A program made the position numbers and the translations under genes. Of a stretch of 41,702 bases of DNA, positions 7,391 to 14,327 are shown one piece after another. Numbering within the stretch: the stretch's first letter is position 1; each line of letters begins with the position of its first letter. This DNA comes from a virus: the IMG/VR virus record IMGVR_UViG_3300048833_000737, positions 1 to 41,702 of that record; one strand, written 5' to 3'. The notes below the pieces were generated by a model. That model saw only the letters and a program-made list of their open reading frames with translations, was not told the DNA's origin and did not search any database.

Positions 7391-7896
7391 CCGAACAATT
7401 TAAAGACCCTATCAATTCCATCCAATGGCTGCAGGTGGCTAACCTGAAAGCCAATGATTACAACCCGAATGTGGTATTCTCACCGGAGATGAAGCTGCTC
7501 AAACTTAGCCTAATGACCAACGGGTGGATCCAGCCCCTGCTGGTATCTGCAGACGGCATCATCATAGACGGCTTTCACCGCTGGTTTTTATCCTCCAATG
7601 ATAAAGACGTTCAGGCCCGTTACAATGGCCTGGCGCCGTGCGCTGTACTGGACCTTACACCAGCAGAAAGGATGCTGCTCACGGTCCGAATAAACCGGGC
7701 AAAAGGCAGTCACATTGCTGTTAAGATGCATGACCTTATCACTGCAGTACATAAGGAGCACGGCTATTCAGTGCAGGAAATAGCCAAACAGATCGGCGGC
7801 ACAAAGGATGAAGTGGAACTGCTACTCAAAGAAAATGTTTTCAAAGCCCTGGATATTGAGAACCATAAGTTCAGCCAGGCCTGGGTACCAAAATAG
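7387..7896 (+). CDS. ParB/Srx-fold protein (second copy)
   Basis: The domain starts with WLQVANLKANDYNPN and contains ADGIIIDGFHRWFLS (DGFHRW at about 61-66), the counterpart of the ParB nucleotide-binding loop. The C-terminal half (VQEIAKQIGGTKDEVELLLK) looks like a short helix-turn-helix, which the first copy at 4873 lacks. The two copies are clearly divergent rather than a recent duplication. It overlaps the GNAT gene by ATGA and ends 6 bases before the small-terminase-like gene. A role in modification, transcription control or packaging-site recognition are all possible. Confidence 0.7.
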   Translation: MTEQFKDPINSIQWLQVANLKANDYNPNVVFSPEMKLLKLSLMTNGWIQPLLVSADGIIIDGFHRWFLSSNDKDVQARYNGLAPCAVLDLTPAERMLLTVRINRAKGSHIAVKMHDLITAVHKEHGYSVQEIAKQIGGTKDEVELLLKENVFKALDIENHKFSQAWVPK

Positions 7897-7902
7897 TAAG
7901 TT

Positions 7903-8274
7903 ATGGCAGGTAAGATGCGTCAGGGGAAGAACGGCGGCCAGCTGTACACCCCAGCCAAAGGAGAGGTATTAAACCCAAAGGGACGTCCCAAAGGTGCACT
8001 GAGTGCAAAAACCATCATCCGGAAATGGCTGGAAGTTAAGCAGGCGCAAAAGAATCCATTCACTGGTAAGATGCAGAAACTTACCCAGCTGGATATCGCT
8101 GTGCTCAAATTGATTGAGAAAGCCCGGAAGGGTGATGTGCAGGCGCTGAACGCTTTACTGGACCGCATGGAAGGCAAGCCAAAACAGGCCATTGAAAGCA
8201 GTGGTCCAGATGGTGCTCCAATATCCACTGAAACAAAGCATGTAGTTGAATTCAGACGCATGAATGGCAAATAA
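7903..8274 (+). CDS. DUF5681-type protein, probable small terminase subunit
   Basis: The N-terminal part is basic and contains LNPKGRPKGALSAKTIIRKW, the hallmark of DUF5681-type proteins found directly upstream of large terminase genes. The middle LTQLDIAVLKLIEKARKGDVQALNALLDRMEG is helical and resembles the oligomerising part of these proteins. It overlaps the large-terminase start by 11 bases. By position and basic character it should recognise phage DNA and hand it to the large subunit. No classical small-terminase helix-turn-helix can be seen. Confidence 0.65.
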   Translation: MAGKMRQGKNGGQLYTPAKGEVLNPKGRPKGALSAKTIIRKWLEVKQAQKNPFTGKMQKLTQLDIAVLKLIEKARKGDVQALNALLDRMEGKPKQAIESSGPDGAPISTETKHVVEFRRMNGK

Positions 8275-9628
8275 TGTACACTTCGTTTTCAATGAGAAGT
8301 TTGAGCCCGTGTTCAGCACGAAGGCCAGGTATATCCATGTATGGGGTGGACGTGCCGGTGGTCGCTCTCACTTTGGCACTGATTACTTTTTGTTTCTGAT
8401 CATGCAGCCCACCTACTTCCGTGGGTGCTTTCTGCGTAACGTTTTCGGTGATATACGGGACAGTTTGTTCCAAGATTTTAAGGACCGGATTGAAGCCAAT
8501 GGTATTGATGAAGAATTGTTTGATATCAATGACACTAAAATGTCAATTACCTACCGGCCAACTGGTAATACCATCATTTCAAAGGGTTTCAAAAAAACAG
8601 CTGCCAACCGGTCCGCAAAATTGAAATCCCTGGCCGGCTTAACCCATGTATTGATTGAGGAAGCGGATGAAAACGGTGAGGAAGATGTAAACAAGCTGGA
8701 TGATAGTGTACGGACCAACCGGATTGAGAACATTCAAATTTTGTTCCTGTACAACCCACCGTCAAAAAACCACTGGCTGATAAAGCGGTTTTTCACCCTG
8801 CAGGACTGCACGGACCTGGGGCCGGATGGCAAACCATTGCCCTATTACCATGCCGTTCCAATTGAAAACCCAGACGTCCTGATCATCCATACCACTTACA
8901 AGGACAACCTGGTAAACCTCAACCCTAAAACTGTTCAAAAGTTTCTGGCATACGGTGACCTGAATAGCCAGTTTTACAACCCGGATATGTACTACATAGA
9001 CGTACTGGGTATGGTGTCCGAAGGTAGCCGTGGCCGTATCTATAAAAACTGGAAGCCGATCACAGATGAATTCTTTGATAGCTTACCCTGGCCATCCTTT
9101 TATGGCCTGGATTTCGGGTATAGCGAGGATCCGGTTGCACTAATTGAAATCAAGAGCCATAACAACCGCAATTTTTACAGGGAAACAATTTATGAGGTAG
9201 GCTTAACCAATCCGCAATTGGCTGCACTCATGCGCCTGCGAGGCGTGCCCAGGCGTGCCCCAGTATATGCTGACAGCAGCGAACCAAAGTCCATACAAGA
9301 ACTGAAGGATGAAGGCTTCAATGTAATGGAAGCTGATAAAGGTCCGGACAGTGTGCTGTTTGGAATTAAGCAGCTGCAGTCCATGGAAAACTATGTAACC
9401 GTCAATTCAAAAAACATCTGGAAGGAAAACCAGGAATACACCTGGAAGCTGGACAAGGATAAAAACCCCACTGATACACCGGAGGACAAAAACAACCATG
9501 CGAAGGACGGCATACGGTATGGGGTAACCACTCACCGCAAAATGAAGCGCAAAAAGAATATCAAAGTAGGTGCAGTACCATCTGAACCCAGGCCATCCGG
9601 GAAACCCAATCCGCTGGACTGGGTATAA
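8264..9628 (+). CDS. terL: Phage terminase large subunit (TerL)
   Basis: The ATPase half has a Walker A-like WGGRAGGRSHFGTD (residues 27-40), a Walker B VLIEEADE (129-136) and an LFLYNPPSKNHW coupling motif. The nuclease half has LDFGYSEDPVA (D283), VYADSSEPKSI (D337) and NNHAKDGIRYG (D415), the three metal-binding acidic positions of terminase nucleases. It packages DNA into the prohead by ATP hydrolysis and cuts the concatemer. The 454-residue length is normal. The usual Walker A lysine is arginine (R34), which some terminases tolerate. It is the last plus-strand gene before the inverted cassette, a point where a portal gene would normally follow. Confidence 0.9.
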   Translation: MANNVHFVFNEKFEPVFSTKARYIHVWGGRAGGRSHFGTDYFLFLIMQPTYFRGCFLRNVFGDIRDSLFQDFKDRIEANGIDEELFDINDTKMSITYRPTGNTIISKGFKKTAANRSAKLKSLAGLTHVLIEEADENGEEDVNKLDDSVRTNRIENIQILFLYNPPSKNHWLIKRFFTLQDCTDLGPDGKPLPYYHAVPIENPDVLIIHTTYKDNLVNLNPKTVQKFLAYGDLNSQFYNPDMYYIDVLGMVSEGSRGRIYKNWKPITDEFFDSLPWPSFYGLDFGYSEDPVALIEIKSHNNRNFYRETIYEVGLTNPQLAALMRLRGVPRRAPVYADSSEPKSIQELKDEGFNVMEADKGPDSVLFGIKQLQSMENYVTVNSKNIWKENQEYTWKLDKDKNPTDTPEDKNNHAKDGIRYGVTTHRKMKRKKNIKVGAVPSEPRPSGKPNPLDWV

Positions 9629-9655
9629 AAAATGCCAGGTGTAGAAACACCCGGC
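9628..9655 (-). terminator. Rho-independent terminator for the minus-strand cassette
   Basis: On the minus strand the hairpin has arms GCC-G-GGTGT and ACACC-T-GGC with a four-base loop (9634-9655), interrupted by one A/C mismatch, and is followed by six Ts (9632-9627). It sits at the end of terL, 32 bases beyond the stop of the DUF3560 gene, so it ends leftward transcription. There is no T tract on the plus side, so it should not stop terL transcription. Confidence 0.65.
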
Positions 9656-9686
9656 CAGATTCATCATTTAAAATTAGAAACAACAA

Positions 9687-10328
9687 TCAACTCCATAGGC
9701 GCCTGGCTAGGGCCAATTTTTTTTCCAGTTCATTCACTTCCTTCTTAGCGTAAGTTAAGCTATAAGAGTGGTCCCGTGAAATAGTACCATTTTTCAGTCC
9801 TTCATGCTTTGCTTTCGCTACTTCCAACTGGTACTCATACAACTCCACACTTTCAGGCATGCTCAGGTTGATGGTGTCCGCTTTGCTGGCCCAGTAGCTG
9901 GCCCGGCTGTTATACTCACCGGCTTTCTTCATAAACTGCACCGCTTTATCCATCCGGTTGTGGTTCCGTTCAATCAGTGCCCGGTGGCGCCGTTCACTGT
10001 GGTGGCCTATCTTAATAGGTTCAGCCAGGCGTAAAAAGTCAGCGCCTTCGTTGGAAGCCTGCCAGAATTTATCACTTTGTTTCTCAGCGGTCAGGCTGTA
10101 CCCCTGCAGACGTTCAGCTTTGCGCCGTGCCCATTCCTGGACGTTAAAGCCATCTGCACGTACTACGGAGTAGTAATAAAAGCCGTCACGCTCAAATATC
10201 AGGTTAAATATAATGCAGTCATGTTCCTGGCCGTACCTGGTAGTCATGGTAATGGTAGCGCCTTTCTCATGCTGCTGGTCGCACTTTGCTAAAAATACAT
10301 TAGGGCAATACTTTGAATAAGTGTTCAT
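9687..10328 (-). CDS. DUF3560 domain protein
   Basis: The start is ATG at 10328, 20 bases from the dyad promoter; the longer frame to 10385 would run through that promoter. The central PIKIGHHSERRHRALIER segment, then HNRMDKAVQFMKKAGEYNSR and a second alanine-rich helix, is the core of DUF3560. The C-terminus is a coiled coil (KKEVNELEKKLALARRLW). DUF3560 proteins occur on plasmids, conjugative elements and phages, often near antirestriction genes; no enzymatic activity is established to my knowledge. It has its own promoter, separate from the six-gene minus-strand operon behind it. Confidence 0.75.
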   Translation of the reverse strand: MNTYSKYCPNVFLAKCDQQHEKGATITMTTRYGQEHDCIIFNLIFERDGFYYYSVVRADGFNVQEWARRKAERLQGYSLTAEKQSDKFWQASNEGADFLRLAEPIKIGHHSERRHRALIERNHNRMDKAVQFMKKAGEYNSRASYWASKADTINLSMPESVELYEYQLEVAKAKHEGLKNGTISRDHSYSLTYAKKEVNELEKKLALARRLWS

Positions 10329-10347
10329 ATACCTGCGTTTTAATTTT

Positions 10348-10405
10348 GTTACAGCAAAGTAACGGAAACGGAATGATTCACGCAACTTTATTACAATGTT
10401 TTTTT
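10348..10405 (-). promoter_or_regulatory. Candidate promoter with dyad operator (copy 1)
   Basis: Read on the minus strand: seven As, then CATTGTAATAAAGTTG, then 19 bases, then the dyad GTTACTTTGCTGTAAC (10363-10348). The dyad contains TACTTTG, close to the Bacteroidota -7 element TAnnTTTG, with the TTG at the -33 distance. The arms GTTAC/GTAAC are perfect. The same layout with the same 19-base gap occurs before two other operons (12320 and 39108). It drives the DUF3560 gene, and its upstream part overlaps the end of the 10391-10672 gene. Confidence 0.6.
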
Positions 10406-10672
10406 ACCTACTTTACCGGACAGTTCGTCCTGAAATAACTTATATAAATCATCATTTGAATAAAGTATTCTATCACCGTAAGCATTTTTTCTCACATCAT
10501 GCTCATTAAACCATAGATTAATGTCAGAAATGTATTTGAATCCATGCAAGCTGCACCAGGCTGAAAACAGGTGTGCTACCTGGGCTGTGATTTCAGCATG
10601 CTTTATTGATGATACCCTGGGGCCATCTTTGAAGCTAAATACTTGCATGTGCTGCAGTTCAATTTCGTTCAT
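10391..10672 (-). CDS. Hypothetical protein (93 aa)
   Basis: I do not recognise this protein. It has a helical centre (KHAEITAQVAHLFSAWCSLH) and a polar C-terminus ending VGKKTL. There is no signal peptide, membrane segment or metal-binding motif. It is the last gene of the six-gene minus-strand operon that starts at 12304, and its 3' end overlaps the upstream half of the next promoter. Function is unknown. Confidence 0.55.
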   Translation of the reverse strand: MNEIELQHMQVFSFKDGPRVSSIKHAEITAQVAHLFSAWCSLHGFKYISDINLWFNEHDVRKNAYGDRILYSNDDLYKLFQDELSGKVGKKTL

Positions 10673-10702
10673 CTGGCTTTGTTTTTGGTTAATGGATTAA
10701 TG

Positions 10703-10957
10703 CTAAAAAAACCAACCTTCATCGGTATGATGGCCGGCTTCAATTACTACTTTGCCAAACAGTGTCAACCGGCCAATTTTTTCTCCATCACCTTCGTGAT
10801 AATGGCTTTTAGTTAGCACTCCTTCATGGCCGTTATAATGCAGGCCACAATATGGGCCATGCTCACCTGAGTACTCATTAAAGCAACCTTGCACTTTATC
10901 CCAGGATTCCATGAGCCAGTAGATTATCCTGGGGAGTATGTTTTTACGGTCCTTCAT
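10703..10957 (-). CDS. Hypothetical protein (84 aa)
   Basis: The ATG at 10957 overlaps the stop of the preceding gene as ATGA and is preferred to an in-frame ATG at 11020 inside that gene. The protein starts with basic residues (MKDRKNILPRIIYWLMESW) and continues with many His, Gly and Tyr residues (GEHGPYCGLHYNGHEG, KSHYHEGDGEKIGR). These could form a small beta domain, perhaps metal-binding. No family is recognised. Confidence 0.55.
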   Translation of the reverse strand: MKDRKNILPRIIYWLMESWDKVQGCFNEYSGEHGPYCGLHYNGHEGVLTKSHYHEGDGEKIGRLTLFGKVVIEAGHHTDEGWFF

Positions 10958-11226
10958 TTCAACTGCTTTAAAAGGTTTGCAATACCCCTGCCATCTTTGA
11001 TTCCTTTGCCGGTATGCCATCCGGTATAAGGGTAAAGAGTTATGAGGTTGTCATTGTGCCAAAACTGCACGGTGTTATGGTCCTGGAAGTGTATCTCCTT
11101 GCCTGCTTTCTGCAGCTGCTTAACGGCGTAATCTATTCGTTTAGGTTCCTCCTGCATACGAAAGGCAACCTCCTCACGGTGTTCACGGCGTGATCGATCT
11201 GAAAAATTTTCGTTCTGGGCTTGCAT
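10954..11226 (-). CDS. Hypothetical protein of the GIKDGRGIANLLKQ family
   Basis: The C-terminal half (FWHNDNLITLYPYTGWHTG, then KGIKDGRGIANLLKQL) is a pattern I associate with short hypothetical proteins in Bacteroidota phages and mobile elements. It looks like two beta strands followed by a conserved Gly-rich loop and a helix. The N-terminal half is charged and helical (DRSRREHREEVAFRMQEEPK). No function is known. It is coupled to the next gene by an ATGA overlap and follows its upstream neighbour by one base. Confidence 0.6.
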   Translation of the reverse strand: MQAQNENFSDRSRREHREEVAFRMQEEPKRIDYAVKQLQKAGKEIHFQDHNTVQFWHNDNLITLYPYTGWHTGKGIKDGRGIANLLKQLK

Positions 11227-11227
11227 A

Positions 11228-11461
11228 TCAAATTTGGTTTAATTGGTCAAGCAATTGTTTTTCTTTTTTCTGTAGGGCGCAAACTGTTTCAGAAACAACA
11301 GCGCCCAGCTGGAACTCAAACTGGCTAAGTTCAAAATTGCCGTCTGCGTTTTTGATTGCCACTGAAATGGTTGTATTCTTTTTTATTCGGGCAATTTTGT
11401 CCTGAATGGATTCCAGCTGCTCCATAATTGGCTTCGCTCTTTTGAAATTCTCCGGTGTCAT
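11228..11461 (-). CDS. Small coiled-coil hypothetical protein (77 aa)
   Basis: Almost the whole product is predicted helical: an N-terminal KRAKPIMEQLESIQDKIARI segment and a C-terminal ALQKKEKQLLDQLNQI segment. A short hydrophobic strand pair (FELSQFEFQLGAVV) lies between them. It may be an antiparallel coiled coil with a beta hairpin, perhaps an adaptor or inhibitor. Nothing more specific can be said. It lies 5 bases after the 11467-11844 gene in the same operon. Confidence 0.55.
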   Translation of the reverse strand: MTPENFKRAKPIMEQLESIQDKIARIKKNTTISVAIKNADGNFELSQFEFQLGAVVSETVCALQKKEKQLLDQLNQI

Positions 11462-11466
11462 CTGGT

Positions 11467-11844
11467 TTAATTTTTATGGTTATGTAATTGAGTGCGGTCG
11501 TCAACTATCACATAGTAACCCAGGGATCTCCACCTGGCAATATGTTCATCAACCTTTGCAAAAAATGCCTGGCCACGGATACCGGTTTCATTCAACTTAG
11601 GTCCGATATTCTCACTAATCCAATGGGCAAAAAACTGCTGGCGCCCCAGCTGGTCCGGATGGCTTTCTATGGTAATGATCACCTTCCGGGTGGCCATGAT
11701 TGCTTTCATTTCATTTTTGATTATGGCATTGCAGTAAGTGAAGCGTGCCCGGTATTCAATCTGCTTTTTTTTCTGCACCGGTGCCTGGTCAAATATGGTG
11801 GCCAGTTTTCTGAGCCTGGCCTGCAGTATAGTGATTCGTTGCAT
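11467..11844 (-). CDS. Hypothetical protein (125 aa)
   Basis: The N-terminus is strongly basic and helical (ITILQARLRKLATIFDQAP, then KKKQIEYRARFTYCN). The second half (RKVIITIESHPDQLGRQQFF, GYYVIVDDRT) looks alpha/beta. The basic N-terminus suggests nucleic-acid contact, but no motif confirms it. The start codon is preceded by a strong hairpin (11859-11880) that is nearly identical to one before the gene at 40121, so translation may be regulated. Confidence 0.55.
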   Translation of the reverse strand: MQRITILQARLRKLATIFDQAPVQKKKQIEYRARFTYCNAIIKNEMKAIMATRKVIITIESHPDQLGRQQFFAHWISENIGPKLNETGIRGQAFFAKVDEHIARWRSLGYYVIVDDRTQLHNHKN

Positions 11845-11858
11845 GGTGGTAGTATTGC

Positions 11859-11880
11859 GGCCCAGGCGTCACCCTGGGCC
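11859..11880 (-). promoter_or_regulatory. Intercistronic RNA hairpin, loop GTGACG
   Basis: On the minus strand the arms GGCCCAGG and CCTGGGCC (8 perfect pairs) enclose the loop GTGACG. It lies between the 11888 stop and the 11844 start, 14 bases before the ATG. The hairpin at 40084-40105 has the same stem and the loop GTGACA, also 15 bases before an ATG. No T tract follows, so it is not a standard terminator. Hairpins with different stems but the same loop occur at 39171 and 39575. Confidence 0.6.
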
Positions 11881-11887
11881 TGGTTGA

Positions 11888-12304
11888 TTATGCAGATACA
11901 GTAATTAGACTGAGATCTTTTTTGAGGCTGGCAACCATAGCATTGATCATTTTCAGCGTGCCAATTTTTTCTTCCAGTCTATTTGCGTGCCATTCGCGCT
12001 CATACCAAACTTTAGGGGTAACTACCTGGCCAGCGCCATCACGGAAAGTCATGGTTAAAATTTCCTTCTTTGCTTTCTCGCTGAATAGCATGGGGGTGTT
12101 AACTATCTGCAGCAAGGTCCGGCCCTGGTCATTGGTGCCAACTGTATAAAGACCAACTTCAATAATGTAGTTGCAATACTGCAGCACTTTGGTTTCTGAC
12201 TTAGCAATGTCGCGGTGGATTTCACATTCAGCAATTAGTCGGGCTGCAATTTTTGCGTACTCGTCAATCATTTGCTGTAATTCGGGGGCTGTAAGCTGTG
12301 TCAT
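11888..12304 (-). CDS. Hypothetical protein (138 aa), first gene of the minus operon
   Basis: The ATG at 12304 is chosen because it is 16 bases from the dyad promoter; the longer frame to 12349 would include the promoter. The protein is mostly helical, with an LTAPELQQMIDEYAKIAARL start and a C-terminal coiled coil (EEKIGTLKMINAMVASLKKD). Between them lies a beta-rich segment (NTPMLFSEKAKKEILTMTF). I do not recognise the family. As leader gene of the operon it would be the most directly controlled by the promoter. Confidence 0.55.
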   Translation of the reverse strand: MTQLTAPELQQMIDEYAKIAARLIAECEIHRDIAKSETKVLQYCNYIIEVGLYTVGTNDQGRTLLQIVNTPMLFSEKAKKEILTMTFRDGAGQVVTPKVWYEREWHANRLEEKIGTLKMINAMVASLKKDLSLITVSA

Positions 12305-12319
12305 GGTGTTTTTAATTTT

Positions 12320-12377
12320 GTTACAACAAAGTAACATTAGTGAGACCAAACAAACAAATATTTTGCAATCTTTTTTT
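12320..12377 (-). promoter_or_regulatory. Candidate promoter with dyad operator (copy 2)
   Basis: Read on the minus strand: seven As, GATTGCAAAATATTTG, then 19 bases, then the dyad GTTACTTTGTTGTAAC (12335-12320), followed by AAAATTAAAAACACC and the ATG at 12304. A second TTTG lies 17 bases before TACTTTG, giving a near-consensus Bacteroidota promoter. An extra AAAAAAGATTGCA stands upstream (about 12385-12398), so the upstream box is doubled here. It drives the six-gene minus-strand operon. Confidence 0.65.
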
Positions 12378-12420
12378 AATAAAAATGCAATCTTTTTTCT
12401 GAATGGCCAATGACAGGCAT

Positions 12421-12448
12421 AAAAAAGCCCGGTGTTGATACACCAGGC
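12421..12448 (-). terminator. Terminator-like hairpin at the right edge of the inverted cassette
   Basis: The arms GCC-C-GGTGT and ACACC-A-GGC with a four-base loop (12427-12448) match the hairpin at 9634-9655. Again six As stand on its left, so a T tract follows it on the minus strand. It points leftward but lies upstream of the cassette promoter, and no minus-strand gene is seen between it and the integrase. It may insulate the cassette from leftward read-through, or be a leftover of cassette insertion. Confidence 0.55.
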
Positions 12449-12578
12449 GTAAAACCGTAGAAAAACATAAGGCTCACCCTAAACCAATTAGAGGCCTCAA
12501 AGTAATTAAATTAATTCAATCACAATTAAAATAAATTTTACTTTTACTCAACATTAAAGCAATAAAAACGCAACTTTT
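12449..12578 (+). promoter_or_regulatory. AT-rich leader of the tail operon
   Basis: This 130-base non-coding stretch restarts plus-strand transcription after the inverted cassette. It contains ATTAATTCAAT at 12510-12520, also found at 25818-25828 before the protease gene. A TTACTTTTA word follows at about 12536, repeated before the gene at 37400. The latter could be a degenerate -7 element. No convincing -33 partner is visible, so a phage-specific activator may be needed. Confidence 0.35.
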
Positions 12579-13445
12579 ATGCAAGACCTGAAAAAAAACT
12601 ATGTGCTGGCAGCGGAAGTGCTGGAAGATGCTATGGATGAAATCAAGGCACTGCTGGGTGACCCTAATGCTCAATTAATCTATGTTGGCATCCATGCAGC
12701 CCTGCAGAAACAAGCCAACCGCCTGCACTTCCTGGGAGGCAGCACCCCTAAGCACGGTATAAGTGACCAGGAGTATAAGCCGATCACTGAGTTTATGGGT
12801 GAGAAAATTGAGCACCGGAAGGAAGTGAACTTTGAGGACTTGGAACCTGGTGAGGCAGACCGCCTGCAGTATGTAGAAAAGGTTAACAGCCTGTATGCTG
12901 AACTGCCTACGCTTTCACTGCGTGGTGTGCTGCATAGCATGACCATCACGGATGATATTCTGGTATTGCGGGGAGTTGCAAAGAAAGCCGGCATGCAGGA
13001 CTTTGAGGATGCAGTAATTACGGAGGAATACCTGGAAAAAGTGGTAAAAGCCATTAATGAGCGCAATGCGTTTGAAGCCCAGGAGAAATCCATCCATGCA
13101 CAACTGGAAGCGGATAAGCAGAAAGCCGGGGAGGCGCCTGTTATTACCGGTGACGGTACCACTGAGGATGAAGATGATGAAGAATTGATTGATGTGGTGG
13201 TAACCCAGCAGATCCTGGACATGAACCCGGTGATGGCAGAGCAGGGTATTAAACTGGGTGATATTATCCAGGTAACAAAAGACGAGGAAGGCGATTTTTT
13301 GCACGACGAATTTATTTTCCCGGACGGGCTGGACGATATCAAGCCGAATGAAGCAGCAAGCGCTGAACAGGCAGCTGCAGACAAAGTAGGTAACGAACCT
13401 AAGTCCACTAAAAACCGTTCCAGCCGTGCAAATAAAAATCAATAA
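12579..13445 (+). CDS. Acidic structural or assembly protein (288 aa)
   Basis: This first gene of the late tail module encodes a strongly acidic protein. A helical N-terminal half (NYVLAAEVLEDAMDEIKALL) is followed by a very acidic linker (GDGTTEDEDDEELIDVVV) and an Ala/Lys-rich tail (RSSRANKNQ). There are no membrane segments or enzymatic motifs. It overlaps the chaperone gene by 20 bases. An assembly protein or the tail-terminator region are possible; I do not recognise the family. Confidence 0.55.
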   Translation: MQDLKKNYVLAAEVLEDAMDEIKALLGDPNAQLIYVGIHAALQKQANRLHFLGGSTPKHGISDQEYKPITEFMGEKIEHRKEVNFEDLEPGEADRLQYVEKVNSLYAELPTLSLRGVLHSMTITDDILVLRGVAKKAGMQDFEDAVITEEYLEKVVKAINERNAFEAQEKSIHAQLEADKQKAGEAPVITGDGTTEDEDDEELIDVVVTQQILDMNPVMAEQGIKLGDIIQVTKDEEGDFLHDEFIFPDGLDDIKPNEAASAEQAAADKVGNEPKSTKNRSSRANKNQ

Positions 13446-14139
13446 TAAGGTTTTTACTTTCCCCAGCAGTTTAACTGAAATGACACTGGGGCAACGGATA
13501 GCATTTCAGCAAGAGCATGGCAACCTTTTGGATGCCATGCTCACCTCTATTTTAGAGATGCCGGAAGGCGCTGAGAAACAACTGGAAGTGATGCACTTTC
13601 AATTTGAAAAGATGTTCCGCACGTTCAGTTTCTTTTCCGGCTTCACCGTAGAAGAATTAAAGGCCAGTGAGTTCATTGAGGAAATTGCTGCCATTTATTA
13701 TGCCAATGTGGCCCAGGTCATGGAGCATGAGGCCCAGATTGAACTGCAGCCGTCCTACCAGTTTATGGGAGAGGAATGGGTTATTCATCCACCGGAATTA
13801 AGGCAAGGTTCAGAAATGACCTTTGGAGAATTTATTGATGCCAAACAGATCATTAAAAACCTGATTGATCTGGGCGCCAGTAAGTGGGAGCAATTGGTTT
13901 GCCTGGCAGCCATCTATTTCCGGAAGAAAGGGGAACCGTACCAGGCCAGCTTCATGTATGATGGCAGTGAGCGCCAGGAATTAATGAAACAGCTGCCTAT
14001 GGATATAGCCCTGGCTGTAGGTTTTTTTTTGAGCAGTTCTGTGAATTTATATCTCAACACTTTGCAGTTTTCTTCCCGAGCCGTGTCCGATCAGAAGGCC
14101 GTTTCAGTGCAGCCCACTATGAGCGCTATGGCTGGATAA
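13426..14139 (+). CDS. Tail assembly chaperone, short form (G-like)
   Basis: The GTG at 13426 starts a 237-residue frame that overlaps the preceding gene by 20 bases. The product is acidic and helical (IAFQQEHGNLLDAMLTSILE) with a beta segment YQFMGEEWVIHPPEL, in the style of Bacteroidota phage tail chaperones. At 14022-14030 it crosses a run of nine Ts. After this run its own frame continues with a weak, Ser/Gln-rich tail, while the -1 frame is open for another 98 codons with gene-like sequence. This matches the gpG/gpGT arrangement of siphovirus tails, where a small fraction of product is extended by a frameshift. Confidence 0.65.
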   Translation: MQIKINNKVFTFPSSLTEMTLGQRIAFQQEHGNLLDAMLTSILEMPEGAEKQLEVMHFQFEKMFRTFSFFSGFTVEELKASEFIEEIAAIYYANVAQVMEHEAQIELQPSYQFMGEEWVIHPPELRQGSEMTFGEFIDAKQIIKNLIDLGASKWEQLVCLAAIYFRKKGEPYQASFMYDGSERQELMKQLPMDIALAVGFFLSSSVNLYLNTLQFSSRAVSDQKAVSVQPTMSAMAG

Positions 14140-14327
14140 ATTTTCTGAAAAGCATAGCCAAAACAAAAGTGTTTGATATCCCTGGCAGCAATATGAACAG
14201 CATTGATTGCGCCCGTACAGCCAGCGCCTTTGATGTACTGCTGTATGCCAGTGAGGAAAAAGAGTTAAACGAGGCCCAGGCATTGGACCAGGAGGCCCAG
14301 ATTAATAAACAAAAACGAAAAAAATGA
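13426..14327 (+). CDS. Tail assembly chaperone, -1 frameshift long form (GT-like)
   Basis: If ribosomes slip back one base on T TTT TTG, reading continues in frame -1 from GAG at 14031 to the TGA at 14325-14327, giving about 300 residues. The extension includes AAHYERYGWINFLKSIAK, then KVFDIPGSN and SIDCARTASAFDVLLYASEE. It ends in a basic tail and looks like real protein, unlike the zero-frame continuation. Its stop overlaps the next start by ATGA, as real gene ends here do. No good start codon lies early in this part, which supports fusion over a separate gene. A homopolymer sequencing error (one missing T) would give the same picture. Confidence 0.6.
14022..14031 (+). promoter_or_regulatory. 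Programmed -1 frameshift site (T9 run)
   Basis: The sequence GGTTTTTTTTTGAGC holds nine Ts at 14022-14030. In the zero frame it reads TTT TTT TTG, and the last seven bases form the canonical slippery heptamer T TTT TTG. RNA polymerase slippage on the homopolymer could produce the same shift. The -1 frame is open before and after the run up to 14327. Confidence 0.6.

Noticed and set aside
9241-9260. Perfect tandem 10-base repeat AGGCGTGCCC x2 in terL
   Set aside because: Lies in conserved coding sequence with the frame intact; two copies only, so most likely chance or a small old duplication.
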